Below are positions 23,849-36,262 of a DNA stretch of 64,000 nucleotides, piece by piece (position 1 is the first letter of the stretch; every line of letters starts with the position of its first letter). Origin of the DNA: Medicago truncatula. Its lineage: Eukaryota; Streptophyta; Magnoliopsida; Fabales; Fabaceae. Position numbers and translations under genes: made by a program. The notes beneath the pieces were generated by a model that had not been told where the DNA came from, did no database searches, and saw only the letters and a list, made by a program, of their open reading frames with translations. The stretch lies in NCBI RefSeq assembly GCF_003473485.1, contig NC_053048.1, forward strand, positions 40,730,755 through 40,794,754. Direction: 5' to 3'.

Positions 23849-26491
23849 AATTGGGTGTGAATTTATTATATATTACCATTAATATTAAGACAATTTTTTT
23901 TAGCAAACCAATAATACTAAGACATGTGTCATATGTATTTTACACAATTAACTTTTTAGTCGGAAGGTAAACAAAGTTTGGTAAAAAATTGTTCCACCGT
24001 ATTTTCTAATTTTTTTCCATCCACCCATTTTTTTAGGGTAAATTTATTAAGTTATAACTTAAAAAAAAAAAAAATTAAGTATTTAGAAGTTTGGTTACCA
24101 TGTAAGATAAATTCATTCAAAATTTAAACTAACTCAAAAGTTTAGGCTGTTAATTTAATTAACTAGAAAGTTATTGGTGCAAGTTAGCATATCCTACTAA
24201 GATTTGTTAACACACACTCACTCATTTTTTAGTAGATTAACTAATAAGGTATAACTTAAAATTTGTAAAATAAACTTGCTAATATATATAATTACTTGAA
24301 AAAGTTTGCACCCGTAACTTGAGTCCTGGATCCGACATTGTTAGCCATGATCTAATATGGTAGATAATAGGTCTACAACTAATGTGGCAAACAATGTGAG
24401 TGTATGTTGATTAGTTACTCTAAATCTATAAATACATCATTGTAAAGATAATTTAAACACACATCAAATCAAACAAATATTTATATATTTTTTTCGGTTT
24501 TCTTTATGTTATTTTTATGACTTCTTAGGTAGTAGTTCATCTTTCAACAGTAGACGATCTTTGGAATAGTCTAGAAATTTGTCGCGATAAACATAGTCTC
24601 TTTCTCATTGTAACCGCTTGACCCAAAAAGGAATTATTGCCTACAAATTAACCTACCTAAATAAATTAAAAATTAAAAATTTAAGACACTTATCTAACAT
24701 GTTTCGTACGGTTATTATAAAAACATTGACATCGAAGCATGTCAGACACTGTGACACCCCAAATCATAAAAGTGTCCGTCCTTCATAAGCTGACCACTTG
24801 ACCGACAATAGATAAATATTACTATATCATTGTAATTTCATCTCATCACATACATATAGTTGCTAATGCATTTATTTTAAACTGTTTAATGAAAATCAAA
24901 GTTACAGATTCCACAAAGTTACATAGTTCAATGGTATTTATTTTAAAATACTCATTGTCTAATATCAGCAAAGAATATTTTTGTTTATTGATAAAAAAAA
25001 TAAAAAAGAATGTTTTTGTTTTGAGGGGATGCATATGTCTATGATCATATATATGCAAATAAGAAAGGAAAAGTAATTTTATGGTAAAGAATATTTTTTT
25101 GTCCTGCCAACTGGAACTTTCCATACGGTCCTGTGAAAAATAGTTATTTTTACTATCTAAAGAAGATAAATAATTATACTGATGATGTTAGCATTAAATA
25201 AATTTTCCTTAAAAAATATACATGTCACATTCTTTTATAAATTAAAAATAGAGGAATCTTTTAAAAACGACAAACAATGGAAAGGTGAAGAAGGTAAGCT
25301 TGTTAATTGTTATAGTTGTCTGCTTGTGCATCATTAAAGAGAAATGCCGGTGTGTTGTGTGTGTCTTTGACAAATGTTTATAACTTACAAGTTAAAATGT
25401 ACAACTGATAGATAAAACAAAATGTTAGCATCTTGCCGTTTTTTAGTTTGCTTGGGTATGATAATGATATTAATCCAAAAAAAAACCCTGGAAATAGAAT
25501 AGAGATAAATTCATAAATTGATTTACAAAGAGTGTCACGTTTCATCTTACAAATCAATTTTTTTAAGGATGAGAATCATAGCTATCCATTCTATGGATTC
25601 AAAGGTCACCTACATGAGATGAATTCATTGAATGTGTGAAAAAGCAAAAGTGAGAAGAAAGAAAATCAGAGAAATTGGAAAAAACTCAATTGCAATTAAA
25701 TTTCATGCCTTAATCATGTTCATACCTTAATTATGTTTAAAAAAAATGATTTTTTAAAGGAAAATATAGGATATATAAAAAAGTAAACGGTTAAATATGT
25801 TTTTAATCCCTATAAAATCATGAGTTTTCAAGTTTAATTCTTATAAAGTTTTAGTTTTCTCTATTATTGTAGTTTTTAAGAATGGTCTATATTTTGAATT
25901 TTTTTTACAAAAAATGAATATTTTTTTATTCTCCAAAATATTCCTTATAAAATACAAATAGGGACTAAACGTGAATAAAAAATTTTGGAGACTAAACTTT
26001 AAAAGTTTATAATTTTGTAGGGACTAATTTTTTTTTAATGTCAACTCTCATAGAGAATTTTATCATTTGCAATTATGATCTACTTGACTCAAGTGATTAA
26101 TCTCTTGCACACCAAAGAATACTCGATTAAAAACAAAAATTAATGTCAAATGTGTCATTTGATCTTGACTACATTAACTGCATTTTCTTTTACTATACGG
26201 AATCCAATTCCTTGTGATTAAAAGGAAAGGAAAATGCTACTTGAAAACAAAATGTTATTTGTCCCGAAAAATATAATTCAGGAGAACATCACGAACATAA
26301 GTGTAAGCATATATTTTATGTCATTCATCAGTCCAGTTTTTTTTTACATGTATATTAATCAAGGTTTAAATGAGGTCTCCTATTTTCAATAGTTTAATTA
26401 TTTATATTTATATGACATATAGTGCAACATATGATTACATTTCATGAAAAATATTTAAACAACTTGCAGCTCCATAGTAGAAGAAGTGGAA

Positions 26492-29400
26492 ATGGGATCA
26501 GAAGAGCTAAACAAGAACCTTTTACAGCATCAAAACCCTTCAGAGGAGGATGAAGAGTCCCTAAGGAAAAGGGTATGGGAAGAAAGCAAGAAGCTGTGGA
26601 TAGTAGCAGGTCCTGCCATATTCAATAGGTTTTCAACATTTGGTATCATGGTAGTTGCTCAATCCTTCATTGGTCATATTGGTTCAACCGAATTAGCTGC
26701 TTATGCCCTTGTTATGACTGTCCTAGTCAGGTTTGCAAATGGTATTCTGGTAAGTCAATTGTTCCTCAATCGTTTAAATCGCAGTCACAATTTTGATATT
26801 GCAAAGAATCGTGATCAAATATCATCGATGCTACCTCAATCGCAATTGTATTATAGACATCAAAAACCTTGATGTCACAAATACAATTGCGATCCAGGGC
26901 AGCGTATGAAAATCTTGCTTTAATTAATAATCATTATGTATTCATATCTTATCACCTATGCTACCTCAATCGCAATAGTATTATAGATATCAAAAACCAT
27001 ATGTCACAAGTACAATTGCGGTTGATTGCAATTTATGAAAATTTTGCTTTGATAACTAATCTTTATGTATTCGTATCTTGTTATTCTTTTTTTGTCAAAA
27101 AAAAAATGTATTCGTATCTTGCATATGAAAAAATAAGCTAAACTTATTTACAATGTTTTTTTGTGCAAATTGAAAATTGTAGTTGGGTATGGCAAGTGCA
27201 TTAGAAACACTATGTGGACAAGCATATGGAGCAAAACAATATGAAATGCTTGGAGTGTATCTTCAAAGATCATGGATAGTTATATTCTTAACCTCAATTC
27301 TTCTTCTTCCAATTTACATTTTTACCAAACCAATTTTAGTGGCACTTGGCCAAGATGAAAATATTGCACAAGTTGCTGGAAGCATTTCAATATGGTCAAT
27401 AGGTATTGTATTTGCTTTCTCTGCATCATTTACTTGCCAAATGTTCCTACAAGCACAGAGCAAGAACAAGATTATTGCTTACCTTGCAGCAGTTTCAATT
27501 TCAATACATGTTTTTATGTCATGGCTTTTAACTGTGAGGTTCAAGTTTGGCCTTAATGGTGCAATGACATCAATCCTTTTGGCTTATTGGATACCCAATT
27601 TGGGTCAGCTTGTTTTTATCATGACCAAATGTCCTGATACATGGAAGGGTTTTTCATTTTTGGCCTTCAAAGATCTTTGGCCTGTTATCAAGCTTTCTTT
27701 GTCTTCTGGAGCTATGTTATGGTAAGAATTTCAGTAATTTTCATAATCAATTTTTAAGATTATGCATGGTTTGTAATCAAAGTGTGTTTGGATGAACCAT
27801 AAGACTAACATGAAGCTATGGTTACTTTGACAGTCTTGAAATATGGTACAACACAGTTTTGATTCTTCTAACAGGGAACATGGAAAATGCTGAGATTTCC
27901 ATTGATGCTCTTGCTATATGGTACTATATCTCTCATTCTCATTCTTACATTTACTTCAAAATTTAGCATTAAGATTCATATTTAAACTAATCTATTGACT
28001 TAATCAAATTATTATTTTTGCAGCCTCAACATCAATGGGTGGGAAATGATGATAGCCCTTGGTTTCTTTGCTGCAGCTAGGTACATCATTGTGATCACAA
28101 TCTTATTGAGAAGTTTCTTGTCAGTACCTATGAAGCACGGATACGGACACTTGACACGACACGAACACTGACACGCCGACGCAACTACTAATTTGAAAAG
28201 GTCACATAATTCAGTGCAATTACAAGTGTCGGTGTCAGACACGACACATGTCCAACACCGAGACACGCCTAATCCAAGGAGTGTTCGTGTTTCATAGGTC
28301 AGTACTAAATGTTAGGCTAAATTACATTTTTTTGCAGTGTTAGGGTGTCAAATGAACTAGGCAGAGGGAGTTCCAAGGCAGCAAAATTCTCCATTGTGAT
28401 AACAGTGCTCACATCATTTTCCATTGGATTTGTGCTGTTCTTGATCTTTCTATTCCTAAAAGGAAGACTTGCTTACATTTTCACCCCTAATCCAGATGTG
28501 GCAAATGCAGTTGGAGATCTATCACCTTTGTTATCATTCTCCATATTAATGAACAGTGTCCAGCCTGTGCTTTCTGGTAAATATTTACATCATCACTATT
28601 ATTTACTATTGCTTATTGTTTCAATTTATTTTGTTACATTTCTTAAACTTTTAGTCCTTAAGATTATAGGTGGCAAGTGAACCTTATCTAATATTCTCTG
28701 CTGTTAATTATGTTATCATGATCATTGATTTGAGATCCGACGGTCCAAATATTCCGTCTCGCTGTTACAGCAGAGAATCCAAATTCATCTAAAAATGTTG
28801 TTGTGAATAGGTGTTTCTGTTGGAGCTGGGTGGCAAAGTGTTGTAGCATATGTAAACATAGGCTGCTATTACCTGATTGGTATTCCTATTGGAGTGGTGC
28901 TTGGTAATATTCTCCATTTGCAAGTTAAGGTAATTCATTTATCATTTACAAGAAAAAAAAGTTACTTTGCACAAATGTGAAGAGTGAAATATTAGTAATA
29001 CTAGTATACTCCTTATTTCGCTACATTATTTATATTTTTTTTTACCATCGTATTAGTGCGAAACATCCACGAATGACTAGTCTGTTACGGGGGATCTCAC
29101 CGACCATATTTAGTGGAATCTCTCCTTCCAACTACATATTTTGGTAATCGTGTCATTGGTGCGAAGTATTTATCGTCTTTCACAAACAACTAATATGTGT
29201 TGGGGAATCTAACTTACCACCTTTGTCGGGGTCTCTTCTATCAACCATATTTTTTCATCAACGAATCTCGAACGTGAGATCTTGCTTATCCAAATCTAAT
29301 TCACCCTGACCAATGTAATGTTGATATGTTATTAATAATTCACTAAACTATTTGGGTTCCGTTACTTTGTTTTATATATAAAAAACCAGATCAAATGAGA

Positions 29401-29919
29401 TACATCGTTGTCATTGAAGATTTAGAATAAAATTTAACTTAAAACCTATCATTTATGAAATCATGGACTAAAACTCAAGTCACTACCATGAATTTCATGA
29501 AATGTCTAATCATTTATATCAACTGCAATAGGTTGGAATCCATTAGTTTTTTGACAAATATATATATACCAAATAGAAAATGGGATCCACATATAAATTT
29601 AAAGAGAGACTAGTGCTTCCCATATCGCATAATAATTAAATATATATTCCCATGTCACTTTTGTAGGGTGTTTGGATTGGAATGTTGTTTGGAACATTTG
29701 TTCAAACCATAATGCTTATCACAATCACATTTAAGACTGACTGGGACAAGCAGGTCAGTAATCAATTTACTATAGTCTATAATTGTGAAATTGATTGATA
29801 TCCGTTTCTTATAATTTTAAGAAGCTAAAAATATCATATGTATTTTACAGGTTGAGATTGCACGAAATCGTGTTAATAAATGGGCTGTAGTGGAGAATGA
29901 TGAATCAAACAACACATGA
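26492..29919 (+). CDS. MATE/DETOXIFICATION transporter, copy 2, intact
   Basis: Eight exons: 26492-26749, 27183-27721, 27834-27920, 28024-28080, 28338-28576, 28811-28929, 29667-29753 and 29851-29919. Together they give 1455 nt and 484 aa, within the usual 480-500 aa. The start is the ATG in GTGGAAATGGGATC, shared with copy 1. The N-terminus is acidic and cytosolic (about 35 aa). It is followed by helix 1 ([16 protein letters not shown]), [63 protein letters not shown], then VSNELG and [10 protein letters not shown] in the second half, and KTDWDKQ and a short C-terminal tail. Family knowledge: two six-helix bundles that antiport cations against flavonoids, alkaloids or other metabolites at the tonoplast or plasma membrane. 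The substrate cannot be read from sequence. It resembles the Arabidopsis DTX21-29 group (from memory) rather than TT12. ATATTTAAAC 32 nt before ATG may be the TATA region. Confidence 0.93.
26828..27112. repeat. Two-unit tandem repeat in MATE copy 2 intron 1
   Basis: CTACCTCAATCGCAAT(T/A)GTATTATAGA occurs at 26829 and about 26960, each followed by CAAAAACC..ATGTCACAA and ATGAAAAT. Period about 130 bp. One related unit (CCTCAATCGCAGTTATACTA) lies in copy 1 intron 1 near 17164, so the unit predates the gene duplication and was doubled only in copy 2. Confidence 0.75.
28128..28297. mobile_element. hAT-type MITE in MATE copy 2 intron 4
   Basis: CTATGAAGCACGGATACGG at the left and GTTCGTGTTTCATAG at the right are inverted ends. 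The 8-bp target duplication GTCAGTAC is perfect at 28120-28127 and 28298-28305. The interior is made of GACACGACAC / GTGTCGGTGTC repeats. 170 bp. Degenerate relatives occur in copy 3 introns at about 38290-38400, 38950-39055 and 40870-40985. Confidence 0.9.
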
Positions 29920-30047
29920 AGGATATCTAGCTAAAGGATATGAAGAGGATGTACAACTCAGTGAAGACTGTCTAATAAGGAGAAAATAGTATACTTACAT
30001 AAGATTCTCTCTTCTAGTCAAAATACCCCTAGAGGCTAGTTATTCTT

Positions 30048-30392
30048 AAAAATCGTGGTTGAACCTAATACAACTCCATAAAATGGGCTTGTGAGGTGAG
30101 GATTGTCCCCACGTATAAACACATTGTCAGACAATGTCTTATCCGATGTGGGACTCTTAACTCACACCCTCACGATCAACACTATTGGGCTTGGTTCGTG
30201 GACATAAATGGTGGGTGGCCCGATTGCGGAAACCTGATAGCAGGTGGCCCAATGGATGGAGAGGCTCTGATACCATCTTAGAAATCGTGGTTGGGCCTAA
30301 CACAACTCCACAAAACCGACTTGTGAGGTGAAGATTGCCCCCACTTATAAATACATTATTAGGCCATGTCCTATCCGATGTGGGACTCTTAA
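30048..30392 (-). mobile_element. TRIM retroelement, complete (two terminal repeats)
   Basis: Two direct repeats of about 115 bp (30048-30160 and 30277-30392), each running from AAATCGTGGTTG to GATGTGGGACTCTTAA, flank a 115-bp interior. Next to the right repeat is GGCTCTGATACCA, the complement of the TGGTATCAGAGCC primer-binding site for initiator tRNA-Met, so the element lies on the minus strand. Outside the ends TAGTTAT is present on both sides (30041 and 30393), a likely target duplication. About 0.35 kb with no coding sequence, as expected for terminal-repeat retrotransposons in miniature. It sits 130 bp after the stop of MATE copy 2. Confidence 0.88.
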
Positions 30393-30797
30393 TAGTTATG
30401 GTTTATTTATTTTTCATAGATAAATAAATATGATTTTAAAAAAAGAAAAGCAATTTAGACTTTTAGTAAAAAAAAAAAAAAAAAAAGTAGTACCTCTCCT
30501 TTCATTCATTCATATATATTTTCTCTCATATTTTTCTTCTTAATTAAAACTGGTTCGAACTAAATGATAAATAGTTTGAAGCCTTGGGCTCAACTCAGAC
30601 GAATGAGAAAAGATAAAAAAATCAATCTAACTACTAATGTTTGTGATAAAAAAAAAAAATAAAAAAAAAAAAAAAAAAAAAATTATATTAAAGAAGAGGT
30701 TTGAAGGATTTGTCGAATTCCCCAAATTATTTCCACTTTTATAATAATCTCAACAAACAAAATATCAAGCCCGTGAGGTTAATTTTTTTTTTTTTAA

Positions 30798-30917
30798 GTA
30801 GTTTAGTGGCTAGAGCTCACACAATTTAATTATGGAGAAGTGGAGTGTCCAGGGTTCGAACCCCGACTCCTGCATATAATATGCAATATCCCTACCAACT
30901 GAGCTATACTCACGGGG
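30798..30917 (-). mobile_element. tRNA-derived SINE
   Basis: On the minus strand it reads CGTGAGTATAGCTCAGTTGG (pol III A box) and, about 45 nt on, GGGGTTCGAACCCTGG (B box), then CACTCCACTTCTCC and GAGCTCTAGCCACTAAACTA, ending in a run of A. The tRNA-like head and A-rich tail fit a SINE rather than a functional tRNA, because no cloverleaf can be closed. Confidence 0.75.
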
Positions 30918-31000
30918 ATGGTTAATTTAATTGGTAAGAATAATACATAGAATATGCAAGGTCCAAAGTTCAAATTCCAAACACGACCAAAACAAATATT
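30918..31000 (+). mobile_element. SINE-related fragment, opposite orientation
   Basis: GGTTAATTTAATTGGTAAGAATAATACATAGAATATGCAAGGTCC and AAAGTTCAAATTCC give a decayed A box and B box in the plus direction, head to head with the neighbouring SINE. Confidence 0.5.
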
Positions 31001-31227
31001 AAGTATAAACATTCACATCTTCCTTTTCTTAAAAGGTTTTCTTTCAAATAAAGTGAAAAACTCTCCTCCCCTAATTTCCAAATTCCAATCCTATCCCCTC
31101 CCTCCAAGTTATTTTTCCTTTTCCTCAATAAGTTATTTTTTTTAAACAGATGCTTACTTTCTAATAGCAAACTTTATCCTTTATCCTTATTTTGAATTCT
31201 GCTCGTTATATTAATTAGTCGTATTCA

Positions 31228-31330
31228 ATTCTCGTGAGCTTAATTCGATTGATTGAAATAATGCATAAGATAATGCATAATATATGCAAGATTCAGAGTT
31301 CAAACATCGGCCATCATAAAACAAAACAAA
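31228..31330 (+). mobile_element. SINE-related fragment
   Basis: CGTGAGCTTAATTCGATTGAT (A-box-like), ATGCATAATATATGCAAGATT, CAGAGTTCAAACATCGGCC (B-box-like), followed by AAAACAAAACAAAAA. Confidence 0.6.
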
Positions 31331-32537
31331 AATTAATCGTATTATAAATAAGAGAAGAGAAGAGAGGACTAGCCTCAATCATACTCATACTAACTTTTTA
31401 GTTTTTGTATTACACGATAAACTTAGATCAACCGCACAAAAGTCATCGTTCAACAAAATAAAATTTATTTATTTACTATATATTGATTTAAAAAAGATTT
31501 GAAATGAGTTTATGCAGTGGCGGAGCCAGGAAAAAAATCTTGGGTGGGCCATAAATAGTGATGGAGCTTAATTTTTTGTGGGCGATCAATTTGTTTAGTG
31601 TATGAAAATATATATTTTCTTATTCGTACAGTTCATCATTGGTTAGTTCGAATGACTATAAACTTATTATTTGTTGAATATTGTTCAAATCAATATTTTT
31701 AAATCTAAACCGATTATCAACTCGAACAAAGTACAAATCATTGATCGAACAACTAGGTCATTGATTGAATCTCATGGTTAATTAAATGAATCGACTTCTA
31801 TAAACAAATTTATATGTATTAAATTGAATTGTATCAGACGACTGAGTAAAAAAAAATTAAAATAAAGCTCATGACATATAGTAATGTAAAAAAGATCACT
31901 ACATAAGAAAATATACTTATAATCAAGTACAAAATGAAATATTTTTATTTAATAAAGAATATAGTATTCTTGTACTTAAAAAATACAGTGTTTATACGAT
32001 TAAATATTTTTATGATATAATGTTATTTAAGGATATTTTAACGTTTATATTATATGTTATGTGTTTTGAAAGAGAGTTGAAGTCTTCCTTTATAAAAAAA
32101 AATAGAGTAAAGAGATAACTGTACCAAAAAAAGGTGTAAAAAAGAAAGGATTGTTTTAAATTCAAAAAAAGAGTTATGTTTTATTAACCAAAATTGCATA
32201 TTTGATCAATTACGGGCTTAAGAGTGAAGTAAATATCTTCCCATGGATCACCACAAAAAAAAGGAGCACTTGTGATGAAATAAATATTAGTTACAATTAA
32301 TTGGTGTGCATGATCAATATAAAGATACTATTCTATCAAAAAATATGCCAAGTGGTTGGAATTCGAATTTAATATTTCTCACTTATTTATCTTAATGAAT
32401 GAATTTTTGATCATTAGACTACTTCATAAAAAAGGGTAAATTACACTTTTTTTTTTTATTTTATAGAAGTTTAAATTACACTTTCTTCTCGTTTTATGGT
32501 AAAATATGCATTCTTCTTCCTTGAACATTAAATATAG

Positions 32538-32901
32538 GATTAAATAAGTTTTTCGTCATTATAAATATAGAGAATTTTGATTCTAATCCTGAAAAAATTA
32601 AACTGAATGTTTTCATCCTCATAAAAAAAGTTATTTTGTTTTTAGTACTTAATGGTCACTTTATGTTCATATGAATGTCAAGATTATAACTTTTTTATGT
32701 TCAAATTGTATCTATGTTATTGTCATTTATTATGTTCAACTTTTATATATTTATATTATGTTCAAAAACATGTCAAAATTATATCTATTAGAGATCAAAA
32801 TCAAAACAAAAAAATGTATGAGGATAAAAATATCTCATTTTATTTTTTAGGGACTAAAATCAAAATTTAATATATTTATAAAGACAAAAACTTATTTAAT
32901 C
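32538..32901. mobile_element. MITE with 30-bp terminal inverted repeats
   Basis: GATTAAATAAGTTTTTCGTC (then ATTATAAATAT) at the left and ATATTTATAAAGAC then AAAAACTTATTTAATC at the right. The interior contains GGGACTAAAATCAAAA, as in the legume 'TTTTAGTCCC' elements. The ORFs across it are artefacts. Confidence 0.8.
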
Positions 32902-34221
32902 TTTAACATGTGTTCTAAGAGCACACGTATGATGATATTTTTTTAAGAAAGAGAGAGAATGCGCGATTGAAATGAGAGAATAGAAAGTGTGCTAGTACTA
33001 TCTTTTTTAGTCCAATCAATTGTGGAAAAGTGAAATAGCGATTCATAAGATTGGGAAAATGACGCGCATGAAAGAAATAAATGTTGTAACCAAAAAAGAG
33101 AAAGAAATAAATGTCAAATTGTCGTTTTCCTCCTGGGGGAGCAAAAAAGCGTAGGAAGTGCAATGTTCTACGTAACCACCCCCCATGCCTGAAAATTTAG
33201 GGTGATGGTAACGTATGTCTTAAATCTATTGTTTAAAAAAAACCATTATAAAATTTTAAAAATATTAATATCGTCAAAAGCACTTCTTAAAGATTTAAAA
33301 TTTGATATTAGTTATAAGTTTTGTATAAGAAAGACTACTCAATTTGTTCTAAAATACATGTTGCATTTTTAATGTATCAATTATTTTGACGATACTTTGT
33401 ATTTGTAACTAATATCTTTTTTTGAAATTAATATCTAAAACAAGTGTTGGCATATAAGATATTATTTGATTTATTTCGATAAAAAATTTCAAAATGTTAA
33501 ATTTATATAATTTTTTACTTTTGATAATTAAATATAGGTTCACGTTAACCAGTGCCTTCGGGACACTGGTTAAGGAAACTAAAAGTAGAAATTTTAAGTC
33601 ACAAAGAACATTTTTTAAGCTTTTAACGCAATGACAGCACAACTTTCAATACAAAATGCTTGAAAAAATGAAGCTGAACTCTTTTATGTGGCTGAAATCA
33701 TCGCAGACATCTTTTAGTTTTACTTATGATGATCAGTGGAAACATCCAATCCCTTGCATGGGTGTTATAGTGTAATTTTCTATAACTTTTTTATGGTGTT
33801 CATTTAAAATAGCACTTTACTGTTGTATCTTGGTTGGTTGGTTTACCTTTTGCATGTCTTGTGCACGGTAAATCGTCCTTGTTCATAATATACATCTCAT
33901 TTTAGTTTGTTCAAAAAAAGTAGATTGAGTATTTTTTAAACTTTTAATATGTTGAATGTGTCATTTTTAAGATATAAGTCAAATGCATATAAAAGCAATA
34001 ATCACACAACTTTTAAACAAAAAATTTTGTTTACATTTTCCAAAAGAGTCATGATAACTAGTGCGACTGTAGCATTAGAAACTAAAAAAAAACTTTTATA
34101 TTGATAATAACATTTTTTACATTTTTAAAAGTTTAACCGCATAAATTTCAAGATATTGTTACTATTATTGTTTCATTAACTAGCATTCCCTCCATCTTCA
34201 CAATAGATGTCCTCTTTGTTG

Positions 34222-34312
34222 TCTCCGTGAGCTTAACTCAGTTGATAAGGATAATGCATAATATATGTAAGGTTCGGGGTTCAAATACCGGCCACCACAA
34301 AAAAAAAAAATC
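34222..34312 (+). mobile_element. tRNA-derived SINE, short
   Basis: CCGTGAGCTTAACTCAGTTG at 34225 (A box) and GGTTCGGGGTTCAAATACCG near 34271 (B box) with an A tail at 34301-34310. Same family as the copies at 30.8-31.3 kb and the least diverged of the plus-strand ones. Confidence 0.75.
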
Positions 34313-34989
34313 CTCTTTGCTATTTTTCTTTATCTTAAATTATTTATCATTTTTATAATATCAATACAACATTTATTATTCTTTTCCACTAACATATCCT
34401 TATTTATTGTATTTCAATCATCTAACCATTTTCCCAACTATAACTAATAAGGATATTTTAGTAAAATAAACATATTTTACCATTAGAATCTATACCATTA
34501 ATCATTTTCTTAATAACCATGTAAAAATTAAAAAAAGACACATAATTTGAAGGGTCATGTTGTCCTAAGGGCACAGGTTAAGGAAGTAAAAAAAGAAGGG
34601 TTATGCTAACTTGTTCCCTTATGACACATGTTAAGCAATATAAAAGTAGAATTTTTTTCTTGAATTTTGCGCATTCAAGTAATTAGAAGTAGAAAAATTA
34701 AATTGAAATACATTAATTACAACAAAATATTTCTACTTTTACCTTATAAACATGTGCCCTAAAGGCAAAAGTTAGCATTTCGCAAAAAATAAATAATAAA
34801 TAAATTTTGTATTGAAAATATAAATTTTTAAACTTTTCATCATTGAATACATAAGTTCCAAGAAAAAATATATTTTTAGTTTATTAACTTGTGCCTTCGG
34901 TGCACAAGTTACTCCCTCCATTTCAAAATATAAGAAAAATTCATTTTTTAGGTTCATTCATTTAATGATGTATGTGGTTCATAAGCATT

Positions 34990-35748
34990 TTTTTAATTTA
35001 AAACGTAGGTAGGAGTTAGCGCTTTCATTTTCAAAAATTTATGTCAAAGGCAATGATTTGTATAAGCATAGGTAGAAGTTAGCTCTTTCATTTCCAAAAA
35101 TTTAGTGGAAAAGAATAATAAGTTGTGCTTTAAATTTAGTGAAAAAGAATAATAACTTTGTACACGGATATTAGTTAGCAGTTAGCGCTTTTATTTCCAA
35201 AAATTTATGTCAAAGACAATGATTTGTATAAGCATAGGTAGAAGTTAGCGCTTTCATTTTCAAAAATTTAGTGGAAAAGAATAATAAGTTGTGCTTTAAA
35301 TTAAGTGGAAAAGAATAATAACTTTGTACACGGATATTAGTTCACAGTTAGCGCTTTCATTTCCAAAAATTTAGTGGAAATGAATAATAATTTGTGCTTT
35401 AAATTTAGTGAAAAAGAATAATAACTTTGTACACGGATATTAATTTGCATTTAGCGCTTTCATTTTCAAAAATTTATGTCAAAGACAATGATTTGTATAA
35501 GCGTAGGTAGAAGTTTGTGCTCTCATTTTCAAAAATTTAATGGAAAAGAATAATAAGTTGTGCTTTAAATTTAGTGGAAAAGAATAATAACTTTGTACAC
35601 GAATATTAGTTAGAAGTTACCGCTTTCATTTCCAAAAATTTATGTCAAAGAAAATGATTTGTATAAGCGTAGGTAGAAGTTAGCGATTTCATTTCCAAAA
35701 ATTTAGTGGAAAAGAACAATAACTTTGTACACGGATATTAGTTACTCC
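34990..35748. repeat. Complex tandem array (minisatellite)
   Basis: The string TACACG(G/A)ATATTA recurs at 35161, 35327, 35430, 35596 and 35728 (spacings 166, 103, 166, 132). Between recurrences are modules AGCGCTTTCATTTCCAAAAA, TATGTCAAAGACAATGATTTG and AGTGGAAAAGAATAATAA in a fixed order, with some modules dropped, which explains the unequal spacing. Bounded on the left by ACTCCCTCCATTTCAAAATA (34914) and on the right by ACTCCCTCCATTTCAGA (35750). Confidence 0.85.
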
Positions 35749-36262
35749 CTCCATTTCAGATTAACCGAGTCATTTGTTTATTTCAGACATATTAAGAAAA
35801 TATACAAATAAATGAAAGAGAAAATGGTTTTAAGTGCTCTTGTTAAGTATTGATGTGGTATCCATTATCATAAATGCAAAGTGGAATATATTGAATTGAG
35901 GGTGATGAAAGTAGTATTAATTACAGTTAAAGTAATATTGTATTGAAATGTGAAATGACTAAGTTATTTTGGAACACTTTATTTTTTCTTCAAATGATTC
36001 AGTTATCATACTCCATCCGTTTCAAAATGAGTCTCTCTTTCGGCTTTGACACACAGATTAAGAAATGAAATGAAATAATCATTGGATATAACACCTTTGC
36101 TAAACTGCACTTTACTTTATAAGAAAAAGACAAAATTAAAGTTGCATTGAAAATTGTGTGAGAGAAAAGTTGGAGTATTTATTGAGGGTAAAGTTGGAAG
36201 AATAAAATTAAACTTGTATTGGAAATGTAAAGTGACATTCATAACTAATAATTCCATAACTA

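Larger units (their letters stand above)
20908..26491. other. Intergenic region between MATE copies 1 and 2
   Basis: No gene-like ORF. It contains three recognisable mobile elements (listed separately) and, at 25790-26040, a 'TAAATATGTTTTTAATCCCT' element with AGGGACTAA motifs typical of legume nonautonomous elements. 24000-25700 is plain AT-rich DNA. Confidence 0.6.

Noticed and set aside
30820..30917. Functional tRNA gene (A and B boxes present)
   Set aside because: No acceptor stem or anticodon arm can be closed; A tail and additional copies indicate a SINE.
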